Below are positions 1 to 9,709 of a stretch of DNA of 63,166 nt, piece by piece. The stretch spans positions 1-63,166 of the forward strand of contig NZ_RJLM01000002.1 of assembly GCF_004104355.1 (NCBI RefSeq), written 5' to 3'. Below the pieces are notes generated by a model. The model saw nothing but the letters and a program-made list of their open reading frames with translations, had not been told where the DNA came from and made no database searches. The DNA is from Photobacterium chitinilyticum (GTDB lineage Bacteria; Pseudomonadota; Gammaproteobacteria; Enterobacterales; Vibrionaceae). Numbering within the stretch: position 1 is the first letter of the stretch; each line of letters begins with the position of its first letter. The position numbers were made by a program, and so were the translations under genes.

Positions 1-235
1 TTTCTGCAACCTTGCCGCTGGCCGGAGCAGTGAACTTAACGCCGGGGTTCTTCTTGTCTTCAAAAAGAACCTGACCTTTTTTCACTACATCCCCTACGCG
101 GGTATGCATTGTAGGACGCATACCAACATATTCTTCGCCAAGCAAGGCAACTCGTGTGATGGTCTTGCCATCATGTATCGCCTGGGCAGGAGTCCCTGAA
201 ATGGGGATATCCAGACCCTTTTTTATTGTAATCAT
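1..235 (-). CDS. nqrA: NqrA, Na+-translocating NADH:quinone reductase subunit A (N-terminal part, cut by window edge)
   Basis: Only the first 78 codons are in the window. The translation starts [18 protein letters not shown] and continues with [21 protein letters not shown] and [16 protein letters not shown], which I recognise as the conserved start of NqrA, the membrane-associated subunit of the Na+-pumping NQR complex that oxidises NADH and reduces ubiquinone. The start codon is the ATG at 235. The gene lies 45 bp downstream of fumarase on the same strand, and no terminator is visible in that gap, so read-through from the dicarboxylate block is possible. The rest of the nqr operon is expected beyond the left edge. 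The identification is firm; the operon link is inference. Confidence 0.93.
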   Translation of the reverse strand, partial: MITIKKGLDIPISGTPAQAIHDGKTITRVALLGEEYVGMRPTMHTRVGDVVKKGQVLFEDKKNPGVKFTAPASGKVAE

Positions 236-280
236 ACGCACTTTCACCACATGAAACCCATTCATGAAACCTAGTAAGGC

Positions 281-1789
281 TTATGCATCCATTTCGGCAA
301 TGTTGATTTTCCAGGTCTCTGGTCCGGTCTGGTGAGCATTAATACCTTCAGCATCAACCGCTACCGTTACCGGCATATCTTCAACCTCGAACTCGTAGAT
401 TGCTTCCATGCCCAAGTCCTCAAATGCCACCACACGAGCTTGCTTGATTGCCTTGGCGACAAGATAAGCCGCGCCGCCCACAGCCATCAGATAGACTGCT
501 TTGTGCTTTTTGATTGACTCTATTGCCATTGGCCCACGTTCCGCTTTGCCAATCATGCCGGTAAGGCCCGCCTGGCCAAGCATCATCTCAGTAAACTTAT
601 CCATACGCGTTGACGTTGTCGGGCCCGCGGGGCCTACCACTTCATCACCAACAGCATCGACAGGACCGACGAAATAGATAAAGCGGTTATTGAAATCAAC
701 AGGGAAATCCTCCCCTCTTGCCAACATATCTTGAATACGCTTGTGTGCTGCATCACGACCCGTCAAGATTTTGCCAGACAGCAAGACCGTCTCACCTGAC
801 TTCCAATCCTGAACATCATCCTTGGTGATTTCATCCACGTTGACACGACGAGTATTATCCCCGACCTCCCACGTCACTTCCGGCCAGTCCTCTAGCTTAG
901 GAGGAGTTAGCTCGGCAGGGCCTGTACCATCTAATGTAAAGTGAACGTGGCGGGTAGCAGCACAGTTCGGGATCATACATACCGGCTTGGAGGCCGCGTG
1001 GGTTGGCGCGGTTTTGACTTTGACATCGACAACGGTTGTCAAGCCGCCAAGCCCCTGCGCACCGATACCGAGTTTGTTGACGCGGTTATAAATATCCAAG
1101 CGTAATTCTTCTTCTGAATTTTGCGCACCACGCTCTTGAAGCTCATGAATATCAATAGACTCCATCAACGACTCTTTCGCCAGTACTGCCGCTTTTTCGG
1201 CCGTTCCACCAATACCGATACCCAGCATGCCCGGCGGACACCATCCCGCCCCCATTAGCGGAACGGTTTTCTCGACCCACTCAGCAATATCATCAGACGG
1301 GTTCAGCATCACCATCTTGGTCTTGTTCTCTGAACCACCACCCTTTGCGGCAACCTGGATATCGACTTTGTCGCCCGGAACCATATTGATGTGGACAACG
1401 GCAGGGGCATTATCCTTGGTGTTGCTACGTGCACCGGCTGGATCGGCAACAACAGAGGCTCGTAGGGGATTGTCTGGATTCGTATAGGCCCGGCGAACAC
1501 CTTCATCAACCATTTCTTGAACCGTAAGATCACTGTCCCACTGTACGTTCATCCCAATGTTGACAAAGCAGGTCACAATACCTGTGTCCTGGCAGATTGG
1601 GCGGCGTCCTTCAGCCGACATACGAGAATTAATCAGAATCTGCGCAATGGCATCTTTCGCAGCCTGGCTCTGCTCCTTGTTATAGGCCTTTTCCAACGCC
1701 TGTACAAAATCCAGCGGGTGGTAATATGAAATATACTGTAGCGCATCCGCTATACTGTCGATCACATCTTGTTTACTGATAACAGTCAT
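281..1789 (-). CDS. fumA: Class I fumarate hydratase, [4Fe-4S] type
   Basis: Cytoplasmic, iron-sulfur, oxygen-sensitive fumarase that interconverts fumarate and malate. The 502-residue protein has the class I architecture: an N-terminal catalytic domain with the cluster cysteine contexts RPICQDTGI, GWCPPGML and MIPNCAATRH, and a C-terminal swivel domain with GPAGPTTSTRMD. I chose the ATG at 1789 because GAGG lies five bases upstream; an open frame extends to 1831 but has no such site. The gene is followed by nqrA and preceded by dcuB with a terminator between, so it may have its own promoter. In this neighbourhood its likely job is making fumarate from malate for fumarate respiration. Whether it matches FumA or FumB of E. 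coli better cannot be decided by eye. Confidence 0.92.
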   Translation of the reverse strand: MTVISKQDVIDSIADALQYISYYHPLDFVQALEKAYNKEQSQAAKDAIAQILINSRMSAEGRRPICQDTGIVTCFVNIGMNVQWDSDLTVQEMVDEGVRRAYTNPDNPLRASVVADPAGARSNTKDNAPAVVHINMVPGDKVDIQVAAKGGGSENKTKMVMLNPSDDIAEWVEKTVPLMGAGWCPPGMLGIGIGGTAEKAAVLAKESLMESIDIHELQERGAQNSEEELRLDIYNRVNKLGIGAQGLGGLTTVVDVKVKTAPTHAASKPVCMIPNCAATRHVHFTLDGTGPAELTPPKLEDWPEVTWEVGDNTRRVNVDEITKDDVQDWKSGETVLLSGKILTGRDAAHKRIQDMLARGEDFPVDFNNRFIYFVGPVDAVGDEVVGPAGPTTSTRMDKFTEMMLGQAGLTGMIGKAERGPMAIESIKKHKAVYLMAVGGAAYLVAKAIKQARVVAFEDLGMEAIYEFEVEDMPVTVAVDAEGINAHQTGPETWKINIAEMDA

Positions 1790-1871
1790 CATTGCCTCGT
1801 TATTTCTTATTATTCGATGACACCCTCTCATGGTTTCTCATGCCGGGTGTTGCTAACATCATTGGTGCTTG

Positions 1872-1911
1872 TAAAAGAAAACCTATGCCAGCATTCCACC
1901 GGCATAGGTTT
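1872..1911 (-). terminator. Rho-independent terminator after dcuB
   Basis: Perfect 11-bp arms (1879-1889 and 1901-1911, AAACCTATGCC and its complement) with an 11-base loop. Read on the minus strand the hairpin is followed by TTTTCTTTT. It lies immediately beyond the dcuB stop codon. Confidence 0.85.
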
Positions 1912-1919
1912 ATCGATAG

Positions 1920-3242
1920 TTAATTAATCGCCATTGACAGGAAGTAACCGACAACCGTAGCCGTCGTTACCCCGATAAAGCCTGGGATAATAAAGCTATG
2001 ATTTAACACATACTTACCTATTCGAGTTGTACCTGAACGGTCAAAGGTGATAGCCGCCAGATCGCTTGGATAGAACGGGAAGAAGAAGTACGCATAACAC
2101 GCCGGCAATACACCAATGATGACTTCAGAGGGGATCCCGAGTGAAAAGCCTAAAGGCAGCATGATAGTCAGTACCGCAGCCTGGCTTTTCAAAAATACCG
2201 AAACAACAAACATTGCTATAGCAAATGTCCACGGATGAACATTGACTATGTCACTCACCATCCCGATTAAGTAAGGTTTGTGATAGCTAATAATCGTATC
2301 GCTCATCCATGCAATACCAAAAATAATAACCACGGCAGTCATACCGGCAATAAACACGTTACTGTTTACAATTTTCTTTGGTTGAACTTTCGTTGCTAAC
2401 AAGATTATCGCGCCAACCGAAAGCATCAAGAACTGTATGGCTACGGACATTTTCACGCCATCGGGAAGCAAGCCGAGATCTTTGCCAAACATCGCCACAA
2501 AAATAACCGACACAATACCCAAGACGAAAACGGTTAACCCTGTTTTTGCCTTTTTATCTTCGATTGAACCTTCTTGATTTTCAGCACTGGTATCAAGTAA
2601 CTCTTTACGGAACTCGTCATCCTGACAACGCGCTTTGAACTCCGGATCTTTGTCGAGATCCTTACCTCGTTTCAGGCTCCAGGTACAGGCAACGAGCAGG
2701 CCAACCAAGGTGGCAGGGATCGTCACCATCAGCACATCGAGCAAACCTATATCAAGGTTATTATCAACAGCAGTGGCCATAACAACCGCAGCGGCAGCTG
2801 CTATTGGGCTGGCTGTAATACCCATTTGTGATGCAACTGACGCCATCGCCATCGGGCGTTCGGGACGAATCCCTTTTTTATAAGCAACATCGTAAATAAC
2901 GGGAAGAAGAGGATAAACAGAGTGACCCGTGCCAACAAGAACGGTTAATGAATAGGTACTAAGCGGACCAAGGAACACAATTTTGTTCGGGTGTTTACGC
3001 AGCAATGTCTCTGCATATTTTACCAATAGCTTTAGGCCTCCCGTCGCTTCCAACGTCGCGGAAGCTGCAACGACAGCCAAAATAATCAACATCACGCTGA
3101 TAGGTGGCGAGCCCGGTGCCACACCAAAAACAAAGGCTAAAACAGATACGCCCAACCCTCCGAGGAGGCCAAAAGCAATGCCTCCGTGCCGGATACCAAT
3201 AAAGATTACTGCGAGCAGCAGCAGCATATGAACATAAAACAT
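1920..3242 (-). CDS. dcuB: Anaerobic C4-dicarboxylate transporter, DcuA/DcuB family
   Basis: Inner-membrane antiporter expected to exchange external fumarate, malate or aspartate for internal succinate during fumarate respiration. The 440 residues form the usual 10-12 hydrophobic segments. Family motifs visible include RHGGIAFGLLGGLG near the N terminus, VVAASATLEATGGL, GTGHSVYPLLPVIYDVA, SQMGITASPIAAAAA, and the C-terminal YPSDLAAITFDRSGTTRIGK. The GTGHxxYxxLPxIYDVA stretch is closer to E. coli DcuB than to DcuA from memory, which is why I use that symbol. AAGGA sits eight bases before the ATG. It lies downstream of frdD behind a hairpin and upstream of fumarase, fitting succinate export coupled to the adjacent fumarate reductase. 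Confidence 0.9.
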   Translation of the reverse strand: MFYVHMLLLLAVIFIGIRHGGIAFGLLGGLGVSVLAFVFGVAPGSPPISVMLIILAVVAASATLEATGGLKLLVKYAETLLRKHPNKIVFLGPLSTYSLTVLVGTGHSVYPLLPVIYDVAYKKGIRPERPMAMASVASQMGITASPIAAAAAVVMATAVDNNLDIGLLDVLMVTIPATLVGLLVACTWSLKRGKDLDKDPEFKARCQDDEFRKELLDTSAENQEGSIEDKKAKTGLTVFVLGIVSVIFVAMFGKDLGLLPDGVKMSVAIQFLMLSVGAIILLATKVQPKKIVNSNVFIAGMTAVVIIFGIAWMSDTIISYHKPYLIGMVSDIVNVHPWTFAIAMFVVSVFLKSQAAVLTIMLPLGFSLGIPSEVIIGVLPACYAYFFFPFYPSDLAAITFDRSGTTRIGKYVLNHSFIIPGFIGVTTATVVGYFLSMAIN

Positions 3243-3275
3243 TTTTAATCCTTAAATAAAAAGCATTTCGTCATT

Positions 3276-3316
3276 AAATAAAACAACGGGAATACCTTTA
3301 GGCAGGTATCCCTGTT
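3276..3316 (-). terminator. Hairpin with T-rich tail after frdD
   Basis: Arms at 3285-3296 and 3305-3316 pair with one internal mismatch (AACAGGGATACC on the minus strand) around an 8-base loop. The minus strand continues GTTTTATTT. It should end or attenuate frdABCD transcription before dcuB. Confidence 0.75.
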
Positions 3317-3321
3317 AGTAA

Positions 3322-3684
3322 CTAGATCATGAAGACAAAGATCACAGCCAACGCAGAAACGAGGAATGCCGTTGCGTAACACGCCACTTTTCCAGCCACA
3401 CCCGTGTGGAACTTCAGATCATGCATACCGTGGTGCAGACGGTGCATGGCATGCCACATTGGAAGTGCCAGTGTTGCAATCGTGAATAGCGCACCGATGA
3501 TGCTGGTAACGAAGCCTGTGGCACGCTCGTAGCTCATGGATTCGGCATCAAGCATACCTAGTGGCACCATGATACCCAGTACCAGTACAGTCACAGGTGT
3601 CAGCATTGCAAACCAAGTACCGCCAGCACCGAACAGCCCCCACCATACCGGCTCGTCAGAACGCTTAGGATTTAGATTAACCAC
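3322..3684 (-). CDS. frdD: Fumarate reductase membrane anchor subunit D
   Basis: Second hydrophobic anchor of the quinol:fumarate reductase complex. The 120 residues contain three hydrophobic segments, the FrdD opening [22 protein letters not shown], and the His-containing [15 protein letters not shown] stretch between helices 2 and 3. Length equals that of the E. coli subunit (about 119). It is the last gene of frdABCD, 10 bp after frdC, and a terminator-like hairpin follows. It holds the quinone sites together with FrdC and anchors FrdAB to the inner face of the membrane. Confidence 0.93.
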   Translation of the reverse strand: MVNLNPKRSDEPVWWGLFGAGGTWFAMLTPVTVLVLGIMVPLGMLDAESMSYERATGFVTSIIGALFTIATLALPMWHAMHRLHHGMHDLKFHTGVAGKVACYATAFLVSALAVIFVFMI

Positions 3685-3694
3685 GAGACTCTCC

Positions 3695-4078
3695 TTAAAC
3701 GAGTACTAGAACAAACAGTGAAATTGCAGCAACTGCCGCCCACTGCGCCAGAACAATAACTTTCTTACCCAGCTTTTTACCTTTGATCTGGATAGGCATC
3801 ACCTGAGGCATCATGCTGAAGAAGGTTTGTGCGTGGAACACGCTGCCTGCCAGCGCCAGAATGTTCAGCACAACAACGATTGGGTTGGACATAAACGCTA
3901 ACCAGCCAGCCCAAGCTTCCGGGCCCTTCACAAGACAGCCCAAGCCGAACGTCAGAAAGATAGTGAAGAAAATCAGTGGTAGTACTGTTGCTTCACGAAC
4001 CATGTAAAAGCGGTAGAAAGGATGATCCTTCCACCAGGTACGTGTCATTTCGCGAACGTAAGGTTTACGGTTGCTCAT
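3695..4078 (-). CDS. frdC: Fumarate reductase membrane anchor subunit C
   Basis: First membrane anchor of fumarate reductase. I start it at the ATG at 4078 (127 residues, [20 protein letters not shown]), two bases after the frdB stop; an in-frame upstream extension to 4180 lies inside frdB and is not plausible. The conserved motif [18 protein letters not shown] is typical of FrdC, including the Glu placed near the proximal quinone site in the E. coli enzyme. Three hydrophobic helices follow. Length matches the family (about 130). Confidence 0.93.
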   Translation of the reverse strand: MSNRKPYVREMTRTWWKDHPFYRFYMVREATVLPLIFFTIFLTFGLGCLVKGPEAWAGWLAFMSNPIVVVLNILALAGSVFHAQTFFSMMPQVMPIQIKGKKLGKKVIVLAQWAAVAAISLFVLVLV

Positions 4079-4080
4079 TC

Positions 4081-4821
4081 TTATGCCTCCTGAGGTTTGA
4101 TCATCGCAATAACGAAATCTTTGGATGATTCCACTTTGCCCTGGTTTACCGCAGCGGCAGGATCGACGCTCTTCGGACAAACTTCAGAACAGTAACCAAC
4201 AAACGTACAACCCCAAGCACCGTTTTCGCCGTTGATCAGCTTCATACGCTCTGCTGCACCGTTGTCACGGCTGTCAAGGTTATAACGGTAAGCCAGAGTC
4301 AGCGCGGCAGGGCCGATGAACTCAGGGTTCAGGCCAAACTGAGGACAGGCGGCATAGCACAAGCCACAGTTGATACAGGCAGAGAACTGCTTGTACTTGG
4401 CCATTTGCTCAGGCGTCTGGTTGTTTGGACCATCTTCAGGCTTACGATCGTTACCGATGATGTAAGGCTTGATTGCCTCTAGGCGCTCGACGAACGGTGT
4501 CATGTCGACGATCAAATCTTTTTCGATGGCAAAGTTAGCCAGCGCTTCGATTTTCAGACCGTTCGGATAGTCACGCAGGAAGGTCTTACAGGCCAGCTTT
4601 GGCACCTTGTTGACCATCATGCCGCAAGAGCCACAGATCGCCATACGGCAAGACCAGCGGTACGCCAGATCTTTATCTAGGTTGTCTTTGATGTAACCCA
4701 GAGCATCAAGTACAGACATGGTTTCGTTAAACGGTACTTCGAACATTTCGAAGTACGGCTCTGCGTCCTTTTCAGGGTCATAACGCAAAACTTCCACTTT
4801 TTGGATACGGTGGCCTGACAT
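4081..4821 (-). CDS. frdB: Fumarate reductase iron-sulfur subunit
   Basis: Carries electrons from the quinol site in FrdCD to FAD in FrdA. All three cluster motifs are visible in order: the [2Fe-2S] ligands [10 protein letters not shown] plus a later KLACKTF, the [4Fe-4S] motif [12 protein letters not shown], and the C-terminal [16 protein letters not shown] that supplies the [3Fe-4S] cluster. At 246 residues it has normal length. Its ATG overlaps the frdA stop by one base (TAATG), indicating translational coupling in frdABCD. Confidence 0.96.
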   Translation of the reverse strand: MSGHRIQKVEVLRYDPEKDAEPYFEMFEVPFNETMSVLDALGYIKDNLDKDLAYRWSCRMAICGSCGMMVNKVPKLACKTFLRDYPNGLKIEALANFAIEKDLIVDMTPFVERLEAIKPYIIGNDRKPEDGPNNQTPEQMAKYKQFSACINCGLCYAACPQFGLNPEFIGPAALTLAYRYNLDSRDNGAAERMKLINGENGAWGCTFVGYCSEVCPKSVDPAAAVNQGKVESSKDFVIAMIKPQEA

Positions 4822-6635
4822 TATGCCTGCTCCTCTTTTTTCGCTGCGGCTTCCGCAACTTCTTTTGCTGCTGCCTCTTCTGCCGCCGCACCGTATAGAC
4901 GGGCTTTAGGCTGAGACTTGGTGATCGTCACGTCGCTGTATTCGATATAAGGTGCCCTGTCGCCGTTAAAGAATGCCAGCGAATGCTTCAGGAAGTTCAC
5001 GTCATCACGTTCTGTGCAGTTGTCGTCCAGACGCTGGTGTGCACCACGTGACTCGCGACGAAGGATCGCGGAATGAGCCATCGCTTCAGCCACTTCCAGG
5101 CCGTAACCCACTTCGATTGCGTAGAGCAGATCGGTATTGAATACCTTGCCTTTGTCTTTGATGCTGATGTTCTTGTAACGCTCGCGAAGCTCGGCAAGCT
5201 TGTCGATAGTCGCCTGCATCAGATCTTCCTGGCGATAGATACCACAACCCGCTTCCATGGAATGACCCATTTCAGTGCGGATGTCAGCCCAGTTTTCATC
5301 GCCTTCCTGAGATAGAAGCGTGTCGATACGGTCTTGAACAGCCTTCATTTGATTAGCAATAGACTCTTCGTTCCAGCCTTTAAACTCTGCGGCACGTTTT
5401 GCTGCGCCTTCTCCCGCCAGGCGGCCGAAGACAACAAGCTCTGCCAGCGAGTTAGAACCCAGACGGTTAGCGCCGTGAAGACCAACAGAAGAACACTCGC
5501 CGACTGCGAATAGGCCAGAGATGCGTGTTTCGTTATGCTTGTCTGTTTCGATACCACCCATGGTGTAATGCACGGTTGGACGAATTGGAATGGGCTCTTC
5601 CGCAGGGTCAACGTTCACGTATGCCTTGGCGAGTTCACAAATAAACGGCAGGCGCTCGTGCAGGTATTCTTTACCCAAATGGCGAAGGTCCAGGTGCACG
5701 ACATCACCCAGCGGATGGTCGATCGTGTTTCCTTTCTGCTGCTCGTGCCAAAATGCTTGAGAAACTTTGTCTCGCGGCCCCAGTTCCATGTACTTGTTCT
5801 TCGGCTCACCAACGGGTGTTTCTGGCCCCATGCCGTAATCCTGAAGGTAACGGTAGCCATTCTTGTTCAGCATGATACCGCCTTCACCACGACAACCTTC
5901 GGTCATCAGGATACCGGTACCAGGCAAGCCGGTTGGGTGATACTGAACGAACTCCATATCACGAAGAGGTACACCGTGACGGAATGCCATCGCCATACCG
6001 TCGCCCGTTACGATGCCGCCGTTGGTATTACAGTTATACACACGGCCCGCACCACCTGTTGCCAGAACAACAGATTTCGCCTTGATACATACCAGTTCGC
6101 CTTCAGACATATGAATCGCAACCAGCCCCTGAACCTCACCGTCTTCTACCAGCAGATCAACCACAAAGTACTCGTCAAAGCGGTTGATTTGTGTGTACTT
6201 GATAGACGTCTGGAACAATGTGTGCAGCATGTGGAAGCCGGTTTTGTCCGCTGCAAACCAGGTACGCTCAACCTTCATGCCACCAAAACGACGAACGTTA
6301 ACGTCACCGTTTTCTTTACGGCTCCAAGGACACCCCCATTGTTCTAGCTGGGTCATCTCGCGAGTTGCGTTTTCTACGAAATATTCAACTACGTCCTGTT
6401 CACATAGCCAGTCACCACCGCCAACGGTGTCGTTGAAATGGTTATCTAGGCTATCCTCATCCTTGACGACGGCAGCAGAGCCCCCCTCTGCCGCTACGGT
6501 ATGAGAGCGCATTGGGTAAACTTTGGAAATTAGTGCTATCTCCAAGTCTGGATTTGCTTCTGCTGCCGCAATAGCAGTACGTAAGCCGGCACCGCCTGCG
6601 CCGATTACTGCGATATCTGTGGTAATAGTCTTCAC
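4821..6635 (-). CDS. frdA: Fumarate reductase flavoprotein subunit
   Basis: Catalytic subunit that reduces fumarate to succinate with covalently bound FAD. The FAD-binding [10 protein letters not shown] near the N terminus, [11 protein letters not shown] with the His that carries [35 protein letters not shown] and [18 protein letters not shown] are all present. I use the GTG start at 6635 (604 residues, [12 protein letters not shown]): GGAGGG lies five bases upstream, and related proteins begin MKTI. An overlapping out-of-frame ATG at 6637 is followed directly by TGA. It is the first gene of frdABCD. The 138-bp gap to the malic enzyme gene carries inverted repeats that may regulate it. Confidence 0.96.
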   Translation of the reverse strand: MKTITTDIAVIGAGGAGLRTAIAAAEANPDLEIALISKVYPMRSHTVAAEGGSAAVVKDEDSLDNHFNDTVGGGDWLCEQDVVEYFVENATREMTQLEQWGCPWSRKENGDVNVRRFGGMKVERTWFAADKTGFHMLHTLFQTSIKYTQINRFDEYFVVDLLVEDGEVQGLVAIHMSEGELVCIKAKSVVLATGGAGRVYNCNTNGGIVTGDGMAMAFRHGVPLRDMEFVQYHPTGLPGTGILMTEGCRGEGGIMLNKNGYRYLQDYGMGPETPVGEPKNKYMELGPRDKVSQAFWHEQQKGNTIDHPLGDVVHLDLRHLGKEYLHERLPFICELAKAYVNVDPAEEPIPIRPTVHYTMGGIETDKHNETRISGLFAVGECSSVGLHGANRLGSNSLAELVVFGRLAGEGAAKRAAEFKGWNEESIANQMKAVQDRIDTLLSQEGDENWADIRTEMGHSMEAGCGIYRQEDLMQATIDKLAELRERYKNISIKDKGKVFNTDLLYAIEVGYGLEVAEAMAHSAILRRESRGAHQRLDDNCTERDDVNFLKHSLAFFNGDRAPYIEYSDVTITKSQPKARLYGAAAEEAAAKEVAEAAAKKEEQA

Positions 6636-6679
6636 ATCGACCCTCCGATAGGTAATACAATAAAAATTTAAAGTGCGTA

Positions 6680-6696
6680 GATTTCTTGCAGAAATC
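6680..6696. promoter_or_regulatory. Inverted repeat upstream of frdA
   Basis: GATTTCT-TGC-AGAAATC, perfect 7-bp arms, lies about 45 bp before the frdA start. It overlaps a longer imperfect inverted repeat spanning 6689-6734 (outer arms CAGAAAT/ATTTCTG). Neither has a T-tract, so an operator or 5'-UTR structure is more likely than a terminator. No match to the FNR box TTGAT-N4-ATCAA was found here. Confidence 0.4.
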
Positions 6697-6773
6697 ATGA
6701 GCCGACACAGGAGCTGCCGGTCTCACAATTTCTGCCTATTTTATTTACTCTTTGGGAACGTGAACGCCCGACA

Positions 6774-8363
6774 TTACAGGCTGGCTGTACCAACCTCTGG
6801 ATTCCAGAAAGCATGTTCGATCATTGCGGTAATATCGGCGTCATCTGATGATGTCATCACTTCGGATAACCCTTCTTTAACTGCTTGTTTCGCAACAGCA
6901 ATCGCAATCGCTTTTGATACTTCCAACGTGGATTCAATGGCTGGCAGTACTTCGTTATCTGAGCATCGCGTACAATTGAACGTTGCCAGTACATCGACCG
7001 CTTTCAATAGCATGCCATTGGAGACTGACGTCGCATTCGCCACTTTGGCACCAAGCCCAATACCGGGGAAAACGTACACGTTATTGCATTGAGAAATGGT
7101 ATAGCTCTGATTGCCATACCGAACGGGTTTAAAAGGACTGCCGGTCGTGACAATGACATCATTTCCAATCCAGTCGAACACTTGCTGCGGAGTCACTTCG
7201 CAAGCACTAACAGGGTTAGACAATGGCATAATAATTGGCGTTCGGGTGTTCGCAGCCAAGGTTTTGATGGTCGCTTCGGTAAACAAGCCAGCCACACCCG
7301 TGACGCCTACCAGCACATCAGGTTTGTAGTGCTCGATAGCTTCAATCAGGCTCAATGTCGACTTCCCTGCAGGACGCTCAACAGAGGGACTAGCCAGGCT
7401 TTTCTGCATCGCAGATAGGTCCTCGGAATCTTCAAACAACAGGCCTTCGCGATCGATAATGCAAACACCATGATTGCTCTCAAATTCAAAGCTATCTTCT
7501 ATAAGCCGAGCAATACCGCACCCCGCAGAACCACCACCAACCACGAATACCCGGGAGGTTGACGGCTCTTTCCCAGCTTTCAGCAACGCCCGTTTAATTG
7601 TCGCGGCACTAACTGTCGCCGTACCTTGAATATCGTCATTGAAACAACGGTATTGATCTCGGTACTTTTCCAGTAGCGGGTACGCATGATTATTGCTGAA
7701 GTCTTCAAACTGGATAATTGCCTTGGGCCAACGAGTGACGAGAGCTTGCATGATCTCATCAAGGTAATGGTAGAAAGCATCGTCGTCGATTCGATCGCCT
7801 TTATCACCCAGGTACTGTGGATCTTGCTTTAGCGCAGGGTTATTAGTACCGATATCAATACAGACTGGTAGCGTGCGCTCTGGTGGAATACCGCCTACAG
7901 CGGTGTACAGCGAAAGTTTACCAATCGAGATACCCATGCCACCAATACCCAAATCACCCAGGCCCAGCACACGAGAGCCATCGGTTACCACAATCACGTC
8001 AACATCATTTGTGATACTGTCAATGGTTGCTTTTACTTGCTCGTCGCCACGGTAAGAAAAATATAAACCGCGCGGTGCAAAATTAAGGTAGCTATATTTC
8101 TCACATGCATCGCCCACTGATGGCGTATAGATATACGGTAGGCTGTCTTTAATATTGTTACGGATATAGTGGTAAAAAAGACGTTCATTTTGGTCTTGAA
8201 CATGCCTTAGCATCAGATACTTCGATAAATCATTTCCGGCAACATCTATCGAGAAACGGATCTGCGCTGTCTGATTATTAATATTTCCTAATGATGCATG
8301 AAGTGCCGAATGTTTGTTTGGTGCTGTCTCGGCGTTTGAAATATGCGGTTGTATGTATGACAT
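6774..8363 (-). CDS. NAD-dependent malic enzyme (MaeA type)
   Basis: Oxidatively decarboxylates malate to pyruvate with NAD. The 529-residue protein has YTPSVGDACEKYS (catalytic Tyr region), VVTDGSRVLGLGDLGIGGMGI, FEDFSNNHAYPLL, CFNDDIQGTA, the nucleotide-binding GGGSAGCGIA, and PLSNP and TTGSPF late in the chain, as in E. coli MaeA. The N terminus is unusual: the first 35 or so residues do not show the LNKGTAFT motif that opens most MaeA and malolactic enzymes, so the family's first helix appears replaced. AGGG lies seven bases before the ATG. It starts 9 bp after the 2-hydroxycarboxylate transporter, so uptake and conversion of malate are probably co-expressed. A malolactic activity is possible but the MaeA motifs argue against it. 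Confidence 0.88.
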   Translation of the reverse strand: MSYIQPHISNAETAPNKHSALHASLGNINNQTAQIRFSIDVAGNDLSKYLMLRHVQDQNERLFYHYIRNNIKDSLPYIYTPSVGDACEKYSYLNFAPRGLYFSYRGDEQVKATIDSITNDVDVIVVTDGSRVLGLGDLGIGGMGISIGKLSLYTAVGGIPPERTLPVCIDIGTNNPALKQDPQYLGDKGDRIDDDAFYHYLDEIMQALVTRWPKAIIQFEDFSNNHAYPLLEKYRDQYRCFNDDIQGTATVSAATIKRALLKAGKEPSTSRVFVVGGGSAGCGIARLIEDSFEFESNHGVCIIDREGLLFEDSEDLSAMQKSLASPSVERPAGKSTLSLIEAIEHYKPDVLVGVTGVAGLFTEATIKTLAANTRTPIIMPLSNPVSACEVTPQQVFDWIGNDVIVTTGSPFKPVRYGNQSYTISQCNNVYVFPGIGLGAKVANATSVSNGMLLKAVDVLATFNCTRCSDNEVLPAIESTLEVSKAIAIAVAKQAVKEGLSEVMTSSDDADITAMIEHAFWNPEVGTASL

Positions 8364-8372
8364 AATTTTACC

Positions 8373-9656
8373 CTACTGCAGCATTTCAAGAATAAGAGTG
8401 GCGAGGATCAACATGAACGCACCGCCGATTCGTGATGAAATTTGAGCAAAAGGCATTAGCTCCATACGTTTACTTGCTGCAAGCACTGCCACATCACCAG
8501 TTCCTCCCATGTTAGCCATGCAAAGACCGGCAGTAATCGACGCTTCGATTGGATGGAAACCCATCAAACGCCCAATGATTGCAGTACCAATGATTGCACC
8601 GAACACAGTTGCGAATACCATAAGAAAGTACACAAGGTTTAAAGAGGCGATAATTTGGTTCAAATCGGTATAGGCGACACCGATACCGACAAGCAGCGCC
8701 GGTGTTAGGTTATCAACAACAAACTGATACCAGGCGTGCGCAGCTTTTTCTAGCTCACGTGGCATAAAGCCCATGACTTTCACTAGGGCAACAAAGATGA
8801 TCATTAACGCGTAGGTGTGCATGCTAATGACGCTGCTTAGCATTGCGCCAACGAAGTACATAGTAATCGCCAGCAATGCACCAATACCCAATACGTTGAT
8901 TGATGTTGGCTGCTCTTGCTCTTGCTCGTCCTGTTGTTCTTCTGCTTCCCGCATTAGCTTGCCGTTACCCGTCAGAGAGGGGTAGAACTTGCCCAGCTTG
9001 TCTAATAGACCAGCCATCACGATGGCAATAGCATTACCGATAGCCAACGCAGGTACCATTTTCGACATCAACATTTCAGCTGACATACTGGAGTTGCCCG
9101 ACATAATTTCAACCAGAGGTACTGCGCCAGCGCCCATACCGCCACCCATGATAGGTAAGGCAATCAGCATGACGGAATCAAAGAACCCTTCCCCCAGGAA
9201 GCTACCGATAAGACCGGCGAACAAGAATGCACATGCGACACCACCAAAGATAACCGGAATGTACTTCAATGCGGCCTTCTTCAGCACATTGGTATCCATG
9301 CCCAGAATCGAGCCGGTTACCAAACTTGCGATGAAGAAAGACAAAAAACCCCCACCTTTTACAAACGTGGTGATCGTCCCGGCTATTTCGTGAGGAATGA
9401 TGCCACTATGGAAAATGTATGAAGAACCAAAAATGATAACAATGGCACCGCCACCAAAGAACTGGTTAACGATAGGAGTTTTGTCGCCGACCACATTTAA
9501 TATATAGCCGACAACCGCCATCACGCCGATGGCGCCAATGATCCCCGTCGGCATTTTATTTTGCATGGTAGCAAAAAGTATAACAGCAGCAGACAGTGCA
9601 AAAATTATATTAATCATGCGCTTATCTTTTATAGTAATTACGTCGTTGGTAAACAT
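8373..9656 (-). CDS. 2-hydroxycarboxylate (malate/citrate) transporter, 2HCT family
   Basis: Secondary transporter of the CitS/MleP/CimH/MaeN family for malate, citrate or lactate. The 427 residues give about 11 hydrophobic segments and the two family loops with Gly-rich motifs, IMGGGMGAGAVPL in the first half and MANMGGTGDVAVL in the second. Between the halves is an acidic/Gln-rich linker (EEQQDEQEQEQ) that looks cytoplasmic. The ATG at 9656 is preceded by AAGGTGG. The neighbouring malic enzyme and the divergent two-component system point to malate as the substrate; whether it is Na+ or H+ coupled or works as a malate/lactate exchanger cannot be read from the sequence. Confidence 0.88.
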   Translation of the reverse strand: MFTNDVITIKDKRMINIIFALSAAVILFATMQNKMPTGIIGAIGVMAVVGYILNVVGDKTPIVNQFFGGGAIVIIFGSSYIFHSGIIPHEIAGTITTFVKGGGFLSFFIASLVTGSILGMDTNVLKKAALKYIPVIFGGVACAFLFAGLIGSFLGEGFFDSVMLIALPIMGGGMGAGAVPLVEIMSGNSSMSAEMLMSKMVPALAIGNAIAIVMAGLLDKLGKFYPSLTGNGKLMREAEEQQDEQEQEQPTSINVLGIGALLAITMYFVGAMLSSVISMHTYALMIIFVALVKVMGFMPRELEKAAHAWYQFVVDNLTPALLVGIGVAYTDLNQIIASLNLVYFLMVFATVFGAIIGTAIIGRLMGFHPIEASITAGLCMANMGGTGDVAVLAASKRMELMPFAQISSRIGGAFMLILATLILEMLQ

Positions 9657-9709
9657 ATTCCACCTTTCTGTGTAGGGTTATTATTATTTCTCCTGCAGTC
9701 TAACAACAC

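Noticed and set aside
3695-4180. Longer frdC start at 4180
   Set aside because: Would overlap frdB by 100 bp; the ATG at 4078 gives the family length.
5535-6347. 270-codon plus-strand open frame
   Set aside because: Lies wholly opposite frdA, no family motif, typical antisense shadow.
6636-6773. FNR box before frdA
   Set aside because: No TTGAT-N4-ATCAA-like sequence found despite the expected anaerobic control.
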